64,000 nt of DNA, from the NCBI GenBank assembly GCA_036273675.1, contig DASUHD010000142.1:32749-96748 (forward strand). The letters are read 5' to 3'. Below are positions 47,780 to 55,280 of this stretch, in pieces (positions within the stretch are counted from its first letter, which is position 1; each line of letters opens with the position of its first letter). The notes beneath the pieces were generated by a model. It saw nothing but the letters and a program-made list of their open reading frames with translations. It was not told the DNA's origin and did not search any database. This DNA comes from DAHUXT01 sp036273675 (GTDB lineage Bacteria; Chloroflexota; Ktedonobacteria; Ktedonobacterales; JADMIN01). The position numbers and the translations under genes are program-made.

Positions 47780-48967
47780 CTACGCCCGGCGCAGCGCCTC
47801 TGGCGTCAGTTGTGCGCACGAGGTGTAGCCACTGAGCGCCAGTGTCAGGTCGAGGTCGGCCAGCGTGTTGAGCACGACATCGCGCACGCCCGACTCACCG
47901 CCAAGCGTCAGCCCCCACATATAGGGGCGCCCCAGCAGCACCGCCTTCGCCCCCAGCGCCACCGCGCGGAAGACATCGGCCCCGCGCCGAATCCCGCTAT
48001 CGAAGAGCACTGGCGCGCGCCCCTGCACCGCCGCGACGACACCCGGCAGCGCGTCGAGGGCCGGAATCGCGCCGTCCACCTGGCGGCCACCGTGATTCGA
48101 GACGATGATGCCCGCCGCGCCCGCATCCAACGCATGGCGTGCGTCATCAGGATGCAGGATACCCTTGAGCAGCAGCGGTAGGCTGGTATGCTCGCGCAGG
48201 AACTTCACGTCATCCCAGGTCAGCGTCGGATTCGAGAACACCTGGACGAAGCGCATGATCGCCGCCTGTGGATTCTCCTCCGGCGACTGTGGCAGCGAGG
48301 CGCGGAAGACCGGGTCGCTCAGGTAGTTGGCGATGCCCTCGCCCAGCAGGAAGGGCAGATAGGCCAGTGAGATATCGCGCTCGCGCCAGCTCAGTATCGG
48401 CGTATCGAGTGTCACGACGATGGCGCTATAGCCCGCCCTTTCCGCGCGGCGGAGAAAGCTCGCCGTCAGTTCGGGGTCGCGCCCCCAGTAGAGCTGATAC
48501 CAGCGTGGCGTATTGCCCACTGCGTCCGCCGCCTGGGCCACCTCTTCCATCGTCTTCGAGGATGCCGTGCTGAGGATGAACGGCACGCCAAGCGAGGCCG
48601 CCGCCCGCGCCACCGCCACCTCAGCCTCGGGATGAACGATAGACTGCACCCCAATCGGCGCGAGCATCACTGGCGCGGGCATGGACGTCCCCAGCGTCTG
48701 CACGCGCAGATCGCGCTGGCCGACATTGCGCAGCATGCGCGGCACAATCTGCCAGCGCTCGAACGCCGCGCGATTGGCCCGCATCGTCTCCTCGCCGCCC
48801 GCGCCGCCCGCCACATAGCCATACGCCTCGGGACTCAGCCGCTGGCGCGCCTGCTCCTCCAACTGCTCATAGGTCATCGGGGTCGTGGGGCGTTGACCCT
48901 GCATGCCAGCCAGGTAGACCTGCATCTGGCGCTCGGTTCCATACATGCGCGGCGCGGTATCACTCAT
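47780..48967 (-). CDS. FMN-dependent alpha-hydroxy-acid oxidase, lactate 2-monooxygenase-like
   Basis: It has 395 residues with a TIM-barrel flavoenzyme layout. The catalytic His lies in IIVSNHGGRQVDGAIPALDA; PIGVQSIVHPEAEVAVARAA, the substrate-gating YWGRD region, and the FMN-phosphate loop FDSGIRRGADVFRAVALGA are intact. The long N-terminus with YLAGMQGQRPTTPMTYEQLE resembles lactate 2-monooxygenases rather than glycolate oxidases. L-lactate plus O2 as substrates is therefore the best guess. It overlaps by 4 bp (ATGA) with the upstream small membrane protein gene. Confidence 0.87.
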   Translation of the reverse strand: MSDTAPRMYGTERQMQVYLAGMQGQRPTTPMTYEQLEEQARQRLSPEAYGYVAGGAGGEETMRANRAAFERWQIVPRMLRNVGQRDLRVQTLGTSMPAPVMLAPIGVQSIVHPEAEVAVARAAASLGVPFILSTASSKTMEEVAQAADAVGNTPRWYQLYWGRDPELTASFLRRAERAGYSAIVVTLDTPILSWRERDISLAYLPFLLGEGIANYLSDPVFRASLPQSPEENPQAAIMRFVQVFSNPTLTWDDVKFLREHTSLPLLLKGILHPDDARHALDAGAAGIIVSNHGGRQVDGAIPALDALPGVVAAVQGRAPVLFDSGIRRGADVFRAVALGAKAVLLGRPYMWGLTLGGESGVRDVVLNTLADLDLTLALSGYTSCAQLTPEALRRA

Positions 48968-49302
48968 GGAGTTTCGCCTCCCTCGTCTGGAATCTCTCGC
49001 TGCAGCGTGTTCGCATCGGGATTTCGGGCATTGTCAGCCATAGGGATATTGCGATGGTGGCCGTTGGCCATGTCTCTGGCCCTGGATGGCATGTAGGTAA
49101 GGTCGTCAGGTTGCTCGCTCTCCGCCCGCCGCACCACAAACGTGACGAAGACGGCGAACCCGGCGGCGAGCGCGGTGACCACCAGCACGATGATGCTGAT
49201 CAAATCAGGATGGGTGATGAGATAGACTGCCAGCAGCAGCCAGAGCGCCAGGAGGATCACTGTCACGGCGAGCGACGCCGGACGGTCGCGGCGATAGAAC
49301 AC
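48964..49302 (-). CDS. Small two-helix membrane protein
   Basis: The best start is GTG at 49302, with AGGAGG 8 nt upstream, giving 112 residues. A basic N-terminus (VFYRRDRPASLAV) precedes two hydrophobic helices (VILLALWLLLAVYLI and ISIIVLVVTALAAGFAVFVT), then a hydrophilic cytosolic tail. No family recognised. Its stop overlaps the start of the lactate-monooxygenase-like gene, so the two are co-translated. The longer open frame to 49623 is rejected because it runs across the divergent promoter and the neighbouring gene. Confidence 0.6.
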   Translation of the reverse strand: MFYRRDRPASLAVTVILLALWLLLAVYLITHPDLISIIVLVVTALAAGFAVFVTFVVRRAESEQPDDLTYMPSRARDMANGHHRNIPMADNARNPDANTLQREIPDEGGETP

Positions 49303-49389
49303 CCGACGCCTCCTATCCTCCAATTGGCAACGCTTCCCCAATGACGCCTCACTCGCCAGACAAAGCATACCATGCCCGCAAAAGCAGAG

Positions 49390-49422
49390 CGTTGGCGCAG
49401 CATTGGCACGGCATTGGCACGA
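49390..49422 (+). promoter_or_regulatory. Three 11-bp direct repeats upstream of a promoter
   Basis: GCATTGGCACG occurs perfectly twice (49401-49411, 49412-49422), preceded by a diverged copy GCGTTGGCGCA (49390-49400). The array ends 5 bp before the -35 of the promoter at 49428, in phase with the DNA helix, as an activator site would be. It lies between divergent genes. Confidence 0.65.
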
Positions 49423-49427
49423 CAATA

Positions 49428-49456
49428 TGACACCGCGGATATCCATGCGATATAAT
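49428..49456 (+). promoter_or_regulatory. Strong promoter for the 117-residue protein gene
   Basis: ATGACA (49428-49433) and a perfect TATAAT (49451-49456) are 17 bp apart, 11 of 12 consensus bases. The leader to the start codon at 49529 is about 65 nt. Confidence 0.8.
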
Positions 49457-49528
49457 GACTTGCTGGAATGCCCATCGCGCATTCCGTGCCAGACACACGA
49501 GAGTACGCCTGAAGGGAGCGGGACAGCG

Positions 49529-49882
49529 ATGAATGCATACGAGCAGCTGGAAGCCATTCGCGACCAACTCGAACAGAATGGCGCAAACGAAGACTCGATT
49601 GACCTGGTCGATAAATTCATCAAACGCGCCGAATCCGAGCGGAACAGTTCGACCTCATTCTCCCAGATGATGATGCTTCGCCATCTTCTACGCCAGCGCG
49701 AAGCAATCGATAATTACGCCATCTATAACGACCTGCAAGAAATCATCGACGGCCTGGAAGGCCGCAAAGCCAGCGACGACGACGTGCGGCCAGCCTACGA
49801 AGATAACGAGCGCCATCCGCGCTCGCGCCAGTATTACAAAGCGCTGAAAGAAAAAGAGAAAGAGCGCGAGAATAAGGGTTAG
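49529..49882 (+). CDS. Hydrophilic helical protein of unknown function
   Basis: It has 117 residues from the ATG at 49529 (GAAGGGAG upstream): MNAYEQLEAIRDQLEQNGAN. Largely helical and charged, with a Lys/Glu-rich C-terminal helix (YYKALKEKEKERENKG). No family, no membrane segment, no Cys. A strong promoter with an 11-bp repeat array upstream and a textbook terminator downstream make it a well-defined single-gene unit, so it is probably a real, regulated gene. Confidence 0.75.
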   Translation: MNAYEQLEAIRDQLEQNGANEDSIDLVDKFIKRAESERNSSTSFSQMMMLRHLLRQREAIDNYAIYNDLQEIIDGLEGRKASDDDVRPAYEDNERHPRSRQYYKALKEKEKERENKG

Positions 49883-49889
49883 CGCGCAA

Positions 49890-49924
49890 AGCCACCGGGG
49901 GATAGCAGCCTCCGGTGGCTTTTT
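49890..49924 (+). terminator. Textbook Rho-independent terminator
   Basis: AGCCACCGG (49890-49898) pairs perfectly with CCGGTGGCT (49912-49920) and is followed by TTTT. It ends the unit at 49529-49882. Confidence 0.9.
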
Positions 49925-49946
49925 CGTACCTGTCAGTTTCTTGAAC

Positions 49947-50147
49947 TCAAGAGCGCTGAGGTGTAACCGCTGATGTCACACGCAGCAGAAACACGGTCAG
50001 CCCCGATGCAAACAGCGCAGCGGCGAAGGCGGGCAGCACTGTGCGGGCATAGGGATCGCTTAGCGTGGGGGCTGCGATCAACAGCGCGGCAGCGGCGACC
50101 ACGAGGCCGACAAACAGGATTACAGATTGAACGATCGATAGACGCAT
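49947..50147 (-). CDS. Putative small membrane protein
   Basis: It has 66 residues with two hydrophobic helices (VILFVGLVVAAAALLIAA and VLPAFAAALFASGLTVFLL) joined by TLSDPYART. GAAGGGG lies 10-12 nt upstream of the ATG. No family recognised, and with this length a chance open frame cannot be excluded. It is convergent with 49529. Confidence 0.45.
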   Translation of the reverse strand: MRLSIVQSVILFVGLVVAAAALLIAAPTLSDPYARTVLPAFAAALFASGLTVFLLRVTSAVTPQRS

Positions 50148-50340
50148 GGAAAGCTAACCCCTTCAGAGCGAGTGGCGTCTCAACGCCTTCTCCGCTAAAA
50201 CCCGCCTTGAGAGCAAGGCAGGTAAGCAACACACAAATAGGGTCTCTTTTCCCCCAGGCTGCGTTACACACCTCTCGTATTTGGTTTCGCACCATCCAAT
50301 CGCCTGTTCGGCAAATTGGAATATTCTCATCCTTCGCTTC

Positions 50341-50369
50341 TGGACTGCGCGGGGACGTTGCGCTATGCT
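50341..50369 (+). promoter_or_regulatory. Promoter candidate for htpX
   Basis: TGGACT (50341-50346) and TATGCT (50364-50369) are 17 bp apart, each 4 of 6. It lies in the 375-bp spacer 50148-50522, which otherwise holds no gene. Confidence 0.35.
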
Positions 50370-50522
50370 ACTCGTGACCAGACTGAAGCGTATACCTGAT
50401 GAGTGTGTGCTGCCAGCAAGGGAACGGGATTACAGACCGATTGCTGGCCCGCACTGGATTCCGTCGACAAACACATGCAGCGAGTGCGCCTTGGAGGCAA
50501 CGGTCGCTGAGGAGCTTTGAAC

Positions 50523-51476
50523 ATGGCAACGCAGGGAAAACCACGCTGGTATAAGCCAGACGCCGGGTTAGCGGCACGCATGGTGCTGACCATGTTTCTG
50601 CTGGGATTGGTCTATGTTGTGTTCGCTGGCGTGTTGTGGTGGGTTGGTATACCCTGGCCATTTCTCGTCTTCGGCGCGCTGTTGATCGCTGGCTTCCAGC
50701 TGTTCTTCTCCGATAAGATCGCGCTGGCCTCGATGAAGGCGCAGTTTGTCGACGAGCAGGAGGCGCCACAGCTGCACGACATGATCGGTCGGCTGGCGGC
50801 GCAAGCCAATCTGCCCAAGCCGAAGATCGCCATCGTCGAGACGTCGATCCCGAACGCCTTTGCCACGGGACGCGACGCCAACCACGCGGTCATCGCTATC
50901 ACAACGGGCTTGCTAAGCGGACAGGGTCTCTCGCAGCCTGAGATCGAGGCGGTAATCGCGCACGAGTTGACGCACATCCTCAACCACGACATGCTGGTGA
51001 TGACGATTGCGACGTTCTTCTCGATGATCGCCGCGTTGATCGTGCGCAGCTTTATGTGGTCCGCGATGTTTGGCGGCATGGGCGGTGGCTATGGGCGCCG
51101 CGACAGCAACGACAGCAGCGGCATGATCGTGCTGATCGCGATTCTGGCGTCGGTCGTCACGTACGTTATCAGCTTCATCCTGATCCGCGCGCTCTCGCGC
51201 TATCGCGAACTGGCGGCTGACCGTGGCTCCGCGCTAATTACCGGCGCGCCGGAGCAACTGGCATCAGCGTTGCAGCGCATCAGTGGCGCCATCGAGGGTG
51301 GACGCATCCCACAGAAGGACTTCCGCCAGGCGACGACAGTCAACGCGCTATTTATCGTACCCGCGCTCAAGGGCGACTCGCTGGCGACGCTCTTCTCGAC
51401 ACACCCCTCACTGGAGAAGCGCCTGGAGCAGTTGCGCGAGATGCAGCAGCAGATGGAAAGCGCGCGCAACCTGTAG
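50523..51476 (+). CDS. htpX: Membrane zinc metalloprotease HtpX (M48)
   Basis: Degrades misfolded membrane proteins at the cytoplasmic face. It has 317 residues from the ATG at 50523 (GAGGAG 8 nt upstream; a TTG two codons earlier is possible). Two N-terminal membrane helices, then the zinc motif HELTH in IEAVIAHELTHILNHDMLV, two further helices around MIAALIVRSFMWSAM and VLIAILASVVTYVISFILI, and the third ligand Glu in SRYRELAADRGSALIT. The end FSTHPSLEKRLEQLREM is typical. The next gene is a PspAB-type protein, a pairing known from actinobacterial Psp stress loci. Confidence 0.95.
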   Translation: MATQGKPRWYKPDAGLAARMVLTMFLLGLVYVVFAGVLWWVGIPWPFLVFGALLIAGFQLFFSDKIALASMKAQFVDEQEAPQLHDMIGRLAAQANLPKPKIAIVETSIPNAFATGRDANHAVIAITTGLLSGQGLSQPEIEAVIAHELTHILNHDMLVMTIATFFSMIAALIVRSFMWSAMFGGMGGGYGRRDSNDSSGMIVLIAILASVVTYVISFILIRALSRYRELAADRGSALITGAPEQLASALQRISGAIEGGRIPQKDFRQATTVNALFIVPALKGDSLATLFSTHPSLEKRLEQLREMQQQMESARNL

Positions 51477-51489
51477 GCGATTAGACGAT

Positions 51490-51586
51490 CCCGGCCTTTC
51501 AGGGCCGGGGTAAGGCGTCTGAGGGCGTGAACGCTCACCAGGGTCATTTATAGCCCGTTACCTTTACTCCGGCCATTTATGGCCGA
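51490..51586. repeat. Two hairpins in the htpX-pspAB spacer
   Basis: CCCGGCC/GGCCGGG (51490-51496 with 51503-51509) and CGGCCAT/ATGGCCG (51571-51577 with 51580-51586, TT centre). The second has the same centre as the hairpin at 41891. Neither has a T-run, so read-through from htpX into the next gene is plausible. Confidence 0.5.
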
Positions 51587-51610
51587 GCGTGCTATTGAGA
51601 GGAAGAATGG

Positions 51611-52195
51611 ATGGGCTTCTTCGACACACTGTTCGGGCGGCAAAAGCCGGTTCCGGTTGGCCCGGAGCGACTCTTCGCCATGTCCACGGCGCAACTGGCG
51701 CTCGAAACCGAGCAGCACCTAACGCCAACCGGAAACGCGGCGATCTGCTTCAAGGGTGTCGCATCTGGCCCATTCAAGGATATCCAGCAGGAGTTGGAGC
51801 AGCTGCTCGAGCTGACGAGCCGCGACGATCAGCTCAGCATCAAGCCCTTCGAGGATAAATTCAACTACCGCTGGTTTATCTTCAGCGGCAAGGACTTCCA
51901 GGCGCTCGTCACCACGCTGCATGTCGCCAGCGAGACACTGCTCTCAAAGGGCTACGGCAGTATGCTGCTGTTCGCAATGTTCGCCTTCAAGGATGAGAAG
52001 GGCCATGAAGTCTATTGGATGTACAACTACAAGCGCGGCTACTTCTATCCGTTCGTCCCCGAGACCGATATCAACGACCCGCAGCGACGGCGCGACAACG
52101 CCGAAGAGATACGGCTGAACGCCGCCATCGGCAAAGAGCTGCCTGTCGAGCCGGAGCTAGAGCGCTGGTTCCCCGTCTGGGAAGTGCCGATCTAA
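51611..52195 (+). CDS. PspA-associated protein, PspAB type
   Basis: It has 194 residues. The sequence MGFFDTLFGRQKPVPVGPER, then TPTGNAAICFKGVASGPFKD, the YGSMLLFAMFAF region, YWMYNYKRGYFYPFVPETD and the closing LPVEPELERWFPVWEVPI matches the layout of actinobacterial PspAB proteins, which are encoded beside HtpX and PspA/PspAA. The role is linked to membrane stress, mechanism unknown. PspA itself is not in this window. A weak GAGAGGAAG site precedes the ATG; htpX lies 134 bp upstream. Confidence 0.75.
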   Translation: MGFFDTLFGRQKPVPVGPERLFAMSTAQLALETEQHLTPTGNAAICFKGVASGPFKDIQQELEQLLELTSRDDQLSIKPFEDKFNYRWFIFSGKDFQALVTTLHVASETLLSKGYGSMLLFAMFAFKDEKGHEVYWMYNYKRGYFYPFVPETDINDPQRRRDNAEEIRLNAAIGKELPVEPELERWFPVWEVPI

Positions 52196-52213
52196 ACCAA
52201 CTGAAGCGTCAGA

Positions 52214-52675
52214 TTACGGCCCACCTTCCAATGCATAGGTGACGTAGCAGCCCGTGCCGTCGGCCATGACGAACGATTGCATTATCCCACTTTCACCCTG
52301 GGGCGACAGTATCGGCTGCGGCGCGCCAAACAGCGTGAGCATGGTACTTGCCTGTACCAGCGGCCACATATGCATCGCCCGCAAATCGGCCTGCGTGTAG
52401 CAGCGCGGAATAAGCTGCTGGAGCCGGTCATGTTGACACCAGTCGTCTCCGGCGCACACTTGCAGCGACTGATAGCGCCGCCCATGCGCGTAGATATAGG
52501 TCGGCAGGCCATCCTTGCCCGGCAGCGCGTAGCTGAAGTGGTTCGCTACGCGCGGCTGAAATGCGACCCAGACACCCGCCGCCACGATCAGCAGCGCCGC
52601 CAGCGCGAATACAAGCCGTCGTGATATCCTACGTCGGCGGCCCCGTGTAGCGTTCACCGCGTCCCCTGCCATCAA
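52214..52675 (-). CDS. Membrane-anchored exported protein of unknown function
   Basis: It has 153 residues: an Arg-rich N-terminus (GRRRRISRR), one hydrophobic helix (LVFALAALLIVAAGVWVAF) and an exported domain of about 110 residues. Four Cys (VCAGDDWCQHD, IPRCYTQ, GTGCYVTY) could form two disulfides. No family recognised. MM and M starts are both possible. It converges on pspAB (18-bp gap) and lies divergent from 52717. Confidence 0.6.
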   Translation of the reverse strand: MMAGDAVNATRGRRRRISRRLVFALAALLIVAAGVWVAFQPRVANHFSYALPGKDGLPTYIYAHGRRYQSLQVCAGDDWCQHDRLQQLIPRCYTQADLRAMHMWPLVQASTMLTLFGAPQPILSPQGESGIMQSFVMADGTGCYVTYALEGGP

Positions 52676-52716
52676 GCCAACCTTGCCATCTATCGAACGT
52701 CCAGGAGTGCTCAGCC

Positions 52717-53742
52717 GTGGATTTTACGGTACTTGCTAGCGCGTGGCCAGCGCTGGCTCCCACTCCTCAGCGGATTACCCCACTCACCCAAGGAGCCAAC
52801 AATACTGTCTATCTGATAGACGTAGACAGTGGCCGATATGTGTTGCGCATCTATCGCAATCACACGGATACCGCCCGCCTGGATGCCGAATATCAGATTC
52901 TCCTCGCCTTGCAACGCGCAAGGCTACCCTTCACCATCCCAGCGCCCATCGCCACCGCTGACGGGCAGTACCATATTGAGATTTCAGGCGCCGAGCAGAG
53001 TGGTCAACTAGCCACGCTCTTTCCGTGGCTGCCGGGCGCCCACCCCGACCGGCAGGATACAGCGGCGGCCTTCGGGGCGGCTGTGGCGCTCGGCCAACTC
53101 GATCAGGCGCTGGCTGCTCTCTCATTGCCGCGAGACCAGCTGCCCCCGCCGCTTGGCGATTTCGCGCGGCGCTATCCAGCGCTTGCCGATCCAATCGCGA
53201 CACTGGCAACGCTTACCAACGATGCGACGGCAATAGATCGCATTGCCAGCCTGTACCATCAACTCAATGATGAGTTGCCAGCACTCTATGCGAACCTGCC
53301 CTGCCAGATGGTTCATAGCGACTACGATCCATCGAATATCCTGATGGAAGGGACAAGGGTGACGGCGGTGCTCGACTTCGAATTCTGCACACACGACCTG
53401 CGCGCCCTCGACCTGACCGTTGCGCTCAGTTGGTGGCCCATCGAGCTATTCGGCAGTGGCCACGAGTGGCCGCTCATCGACGCGCTGGGCATGGGCTACG
53501 CCAGCCAGATTCATCTCACCGACGACGAGATAGCCGCGCTACCGACGTTGCTTCAGATGCGCGGCATAAGCTCACTCCTCCACCGCCTAACGCGCTACAT
53601 CCAGGGGCTGGACTCCGCCAACTTTCTCAGGCAGCGCATTGAGCAAACGCTCTGGCGCGAGGATTGGCTGGCGAGCAATCGCGAGACGCTGCTGCAACTG
53701 GCGGGGGACTGGCGCGGAGCAGAGCAGACCCCCGACGTGTGA
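52717..53742 (+). CDS. APH/homoserine-kinase-II-like phosphotransferase
   Basis: It has 341 residues from a GTG start (AGGAG upstream). The fold is APH-like: ITPLTQGANNTVYLIDVDSG and YVLRIYRN for nucleotide binding, catalytic CQMVHSDYDPSNILM, and VLDFEFCTHDLRALDL as metal site with the Phe-Glu variant seen in homoserine kinase type II and related enzymes. Substrate unknown; homoserine, choline-like and sugar substrates are all possible. It is not the same as the gene at 46744 (different motifs around the loop). Confidence 0.8.
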   Translation: MDFTVLASAWPALAPTPQRITPLTQGANNTVYLIDVDSGRYVLRIYRNHTDTARLDAEYQILLALQRARLPFTIPAPIATADGQYHIEISGAEQSGQLATLFPWLPGAHPDRQDTAAAFGAAVALGQLDQALAALSLPRDQLPPPLGDFARRYPALADPIATLATLTNDATAIDRIASLYHQLNDELPALYANLPCQMVHSDYDPSNILMEGTRVTAVLDFEFCTHDLRALDLTVALSWWPIELFGSGHEWPLIDALGMGYASQIHLTDDEIAALPTLLQMRGISSLLHRLTRYIQGLDSANFLRQRIEQTLWREDWLASNRETLLQLAGDWRGAEQTPDV

Positions 53743-53767
53743 TGTCGGACTGTACATTGTAGGTTCA

Positions 53768-53787
53768 CTCTCCCTTTTAGGGGAGAG
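53768..53787. repeat. Hairpin between convergent genes
   Basis: CTCTCCC (53768-53774) pairs with GGGAGAG (53781-53787) around TTTTAG. A further member of the CTCTCC/GGAGAG family; possibly a bidirectional stop for the convergent genes on both sides. Confidence 0.5.
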
Positions 53788-53810
53788 GACTGTGCCGACG
53801 CGCCCATCTC

Positions 53811-54197
53811 TTACGCAGAAAGACGCTCGGCGGCGTCATCTATCAGCGCCAGCAGGTCGGCTATCTCAAATGGCTTGGCGACGATCTTCGCCGACGCTGC
53901 TTCCAACAGCGGTCCCGCCTCTCGCAGCAGGAGATTTGGGCTGCCGGTCAACAGCAGGTAGGCATGGCGCTCTTTGAGCAGCGGGTCCGCGATGACCACT
54001 CGGAGGAGTTCGATACCGCTCAGTTTCGGTATCGACATGTCGAGCAGGACGATCAGGCGCTGCTGGCTCTCGCGCAAGATGCGCAGGGCAGTCACGCCGT
54101 CGCTTGCCTCCAGCGCCTCGTGATCGGCGTCTTCCAGGATGAGGTGTACGGCGTCACGGATGCTCTCGTCATCGTCCACTATCAGCACATATGCCAT
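53811..54197 (-). CDS. Single-domain response regulator (CheY-like)
   Basis: It has 128 residues, one receiver domain and no output module. The acidic pair is in VLIVDDDES, the phospho-acceptor is Asp53 (IVLLDMSIPKLSG), with Thr84 in LLLTGSP and Lys108 in VAKPFEI. All active-site positions are intact. Single-domain regulators act in phosphorelays or by binding partners. No kinase gene is adjacent, so its partner is unknown. Confidence 0.92.
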   Translation of the reverse strand: MAYVLIVDDDESIRDAVHLILEDADHEALEASDGVTALRILRESQQRLIVLLDMSIPKLSGIELLRVVIADPLLKERHAYLLLTGSPNLLLREAGPLLEAASAKIVAKPFEIADLLALIDDAAERLSA

Positions 54198-54340
54198 ATT
54201 CGCTGCTCCCCAGTGAGATGCCCTTCAGACGCCAGGGAGCCATGCCCTCGTCGTCACGTGAACGCGCGGTAACTCGATTGCTCTGGGCAGTGTAACACAT
54301 CAATTCACGTTGTAGCCGTGTGCTCTGCGCGCGCCGTGTA

Positions 54341-55006
54341 CTATGCCAGCCCAACCTGCCCCAGCGCGCGGATGAGCGGCGTCAGCAGCGGCGCCAGTAG
54401 TGGGCGGAGCGCCAGCGCGATCACTCCGCCGAGGATGCCACAAATCGCGCCGCCGAGCACGTCGCCGGGGTAATGCACGCCCACGTAGACCCGCGCAAAG
54501 GCAATCGTGACGGCGGCCAGCAGCCCCAGCAGCGCGATGATAGCCGCCAGCCAGCGCGCGACATCACGCTGCGCAATAGTCCGGGCGCTGGCGAGCAAGA
54601 CTGTGGCGAGGGCAAACGCCGCCGCCGAGTGGTCGCTGGGGAAGGAGGCGTCGGCGGCATGAGCGATCAGTTTATGGACGAGAGTGGGATGCGAGATGAA
54701 CGGGCGCGGCTCGAAGAGCAGATGGCCCAGCAAGACATTGATGCCCAGGGCAATAACGACCCCAACCACTGCCAACGCCAGGACGATGTGACCCTCCATC
54801 CGGGCGGCGTCGCTTTGAGAGTCGTGTCGTACCAGGGGCGACCAGCGCGCCAGGGCGAACCAGAGCACGAGGACAAGCAACGGGAGAAGGAAAATCAGGT
54901 CGTTGGCGGCGAAGATCATCATCGGATCCCCCAGCATCTGATGGCCAGCGGGCTGATTGATATCCTCGAAGAGATTCCAGTTCACCGAAAGCAGATCTTG
55001 CACCAT
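54341..55006 (-). CDS. PAP2-family phosphatase, probable undecaprenyl-diphosphatase (BcrC type)
   Basis: It has 221 residues with about six membrane helices. Active-site motifs: FEPRPFIS (motif 1 Arg-Pro), SFPSDHSAAAFA (motif 2 with His) and ARVYVGVHYPGDVLGG (motif 3 with Arg and His). The Lys of motif 1 is absent, as in BcrC-type enzymes. It would recycle the lipid carrier for cell-wall synthesis on the outer face of the membrane. Upstream is a promoter and three TTAACA-type repeats, suggesting phosphate control. Confidence 0.85.
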   Translation of the reverse strand: MVQDLLSVNWNLFEDINQPAGHQMLGDPMMIFAANDLIFLLPLLVLVLWFALARWSPLVRHDSQSDAARMEGHIVLALAVVGVVIALGINVLLGHLLFEPRPFISHPTLVHKLIAHAADASFPSDHSAAAFALATVLLASARTIAQRDVARWLAAIIALLGLLAAVTIAFARVYVGVHYPGDVLGGAICGILGGVIALALRPLLAPLLTPLIRALGQVGLA

Positions 55007-55080
55007 ATCGTCGTTCCCCGGCCTTTTCGCTTCACGTTCGTCTATCCATGGCCTTCATACGCGGCGCAGCAGCCAGCGCA

Positions 55081-55108
55081 TGTTAAGCACACGTTAAATA
55101 TGTGTTAA
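55081..55108 (-). promoter_or_regulatory. PhoP-box-like array, three TTAACA repeats
   Basis: On the minus strand TTAACA (55103-55108), TTAACG (55092-55097) and TTAACA (55081-55086) are spaced by exactly 5 bp. This is the spacing and sequence of Bacillus-type PhoP binding sites (TTAACA-like repeats at 11-bp period). It lies 75 bp upstream of the PAP2 phosphatase gene. Confidence 0.6.
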
Positions 55109-55123
55109 AGCTGAACAGGTCGC

Positions 55124-55153
55124 AGTATAAGCGATTTTGCGTAGCATTGGCAA
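55124..55153 (-). promoter_or_regulatory. Promoter upstream of the PAP2 gene
   Basis: TTGCCA (55148-55153) and TATACT (55124-55129) on the minus strand are 18 bp apart, each 5 of 6. The TTAACA array lies just downstream of the expected start point, a position that would favour repression; a TATGAA 21 bp beyond the array is a possible second -10. Confidence 0.55.
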
Positions 55154-55280
55154 TCGGATTGTCCAACAGTCCGCCCGAAGACGCGCCGCATTCTGGCCGC
55201 CATAGGTCGCAAAGCACACAAAACTGCCCTCCAGCGAGCACCGAAGGGCAGCATGCAAGGACGAGCGGGATGCCAGGTGG

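Noticed and set aside
49303..49623. N-terminal extension of the small membrane protein gene to 219 residues
   Set aside because: It would cross a strong divergent promoter, the 11-bp repeats and the start of the 49529 gene; the GTG at 49302 has a good ribosome binding site.
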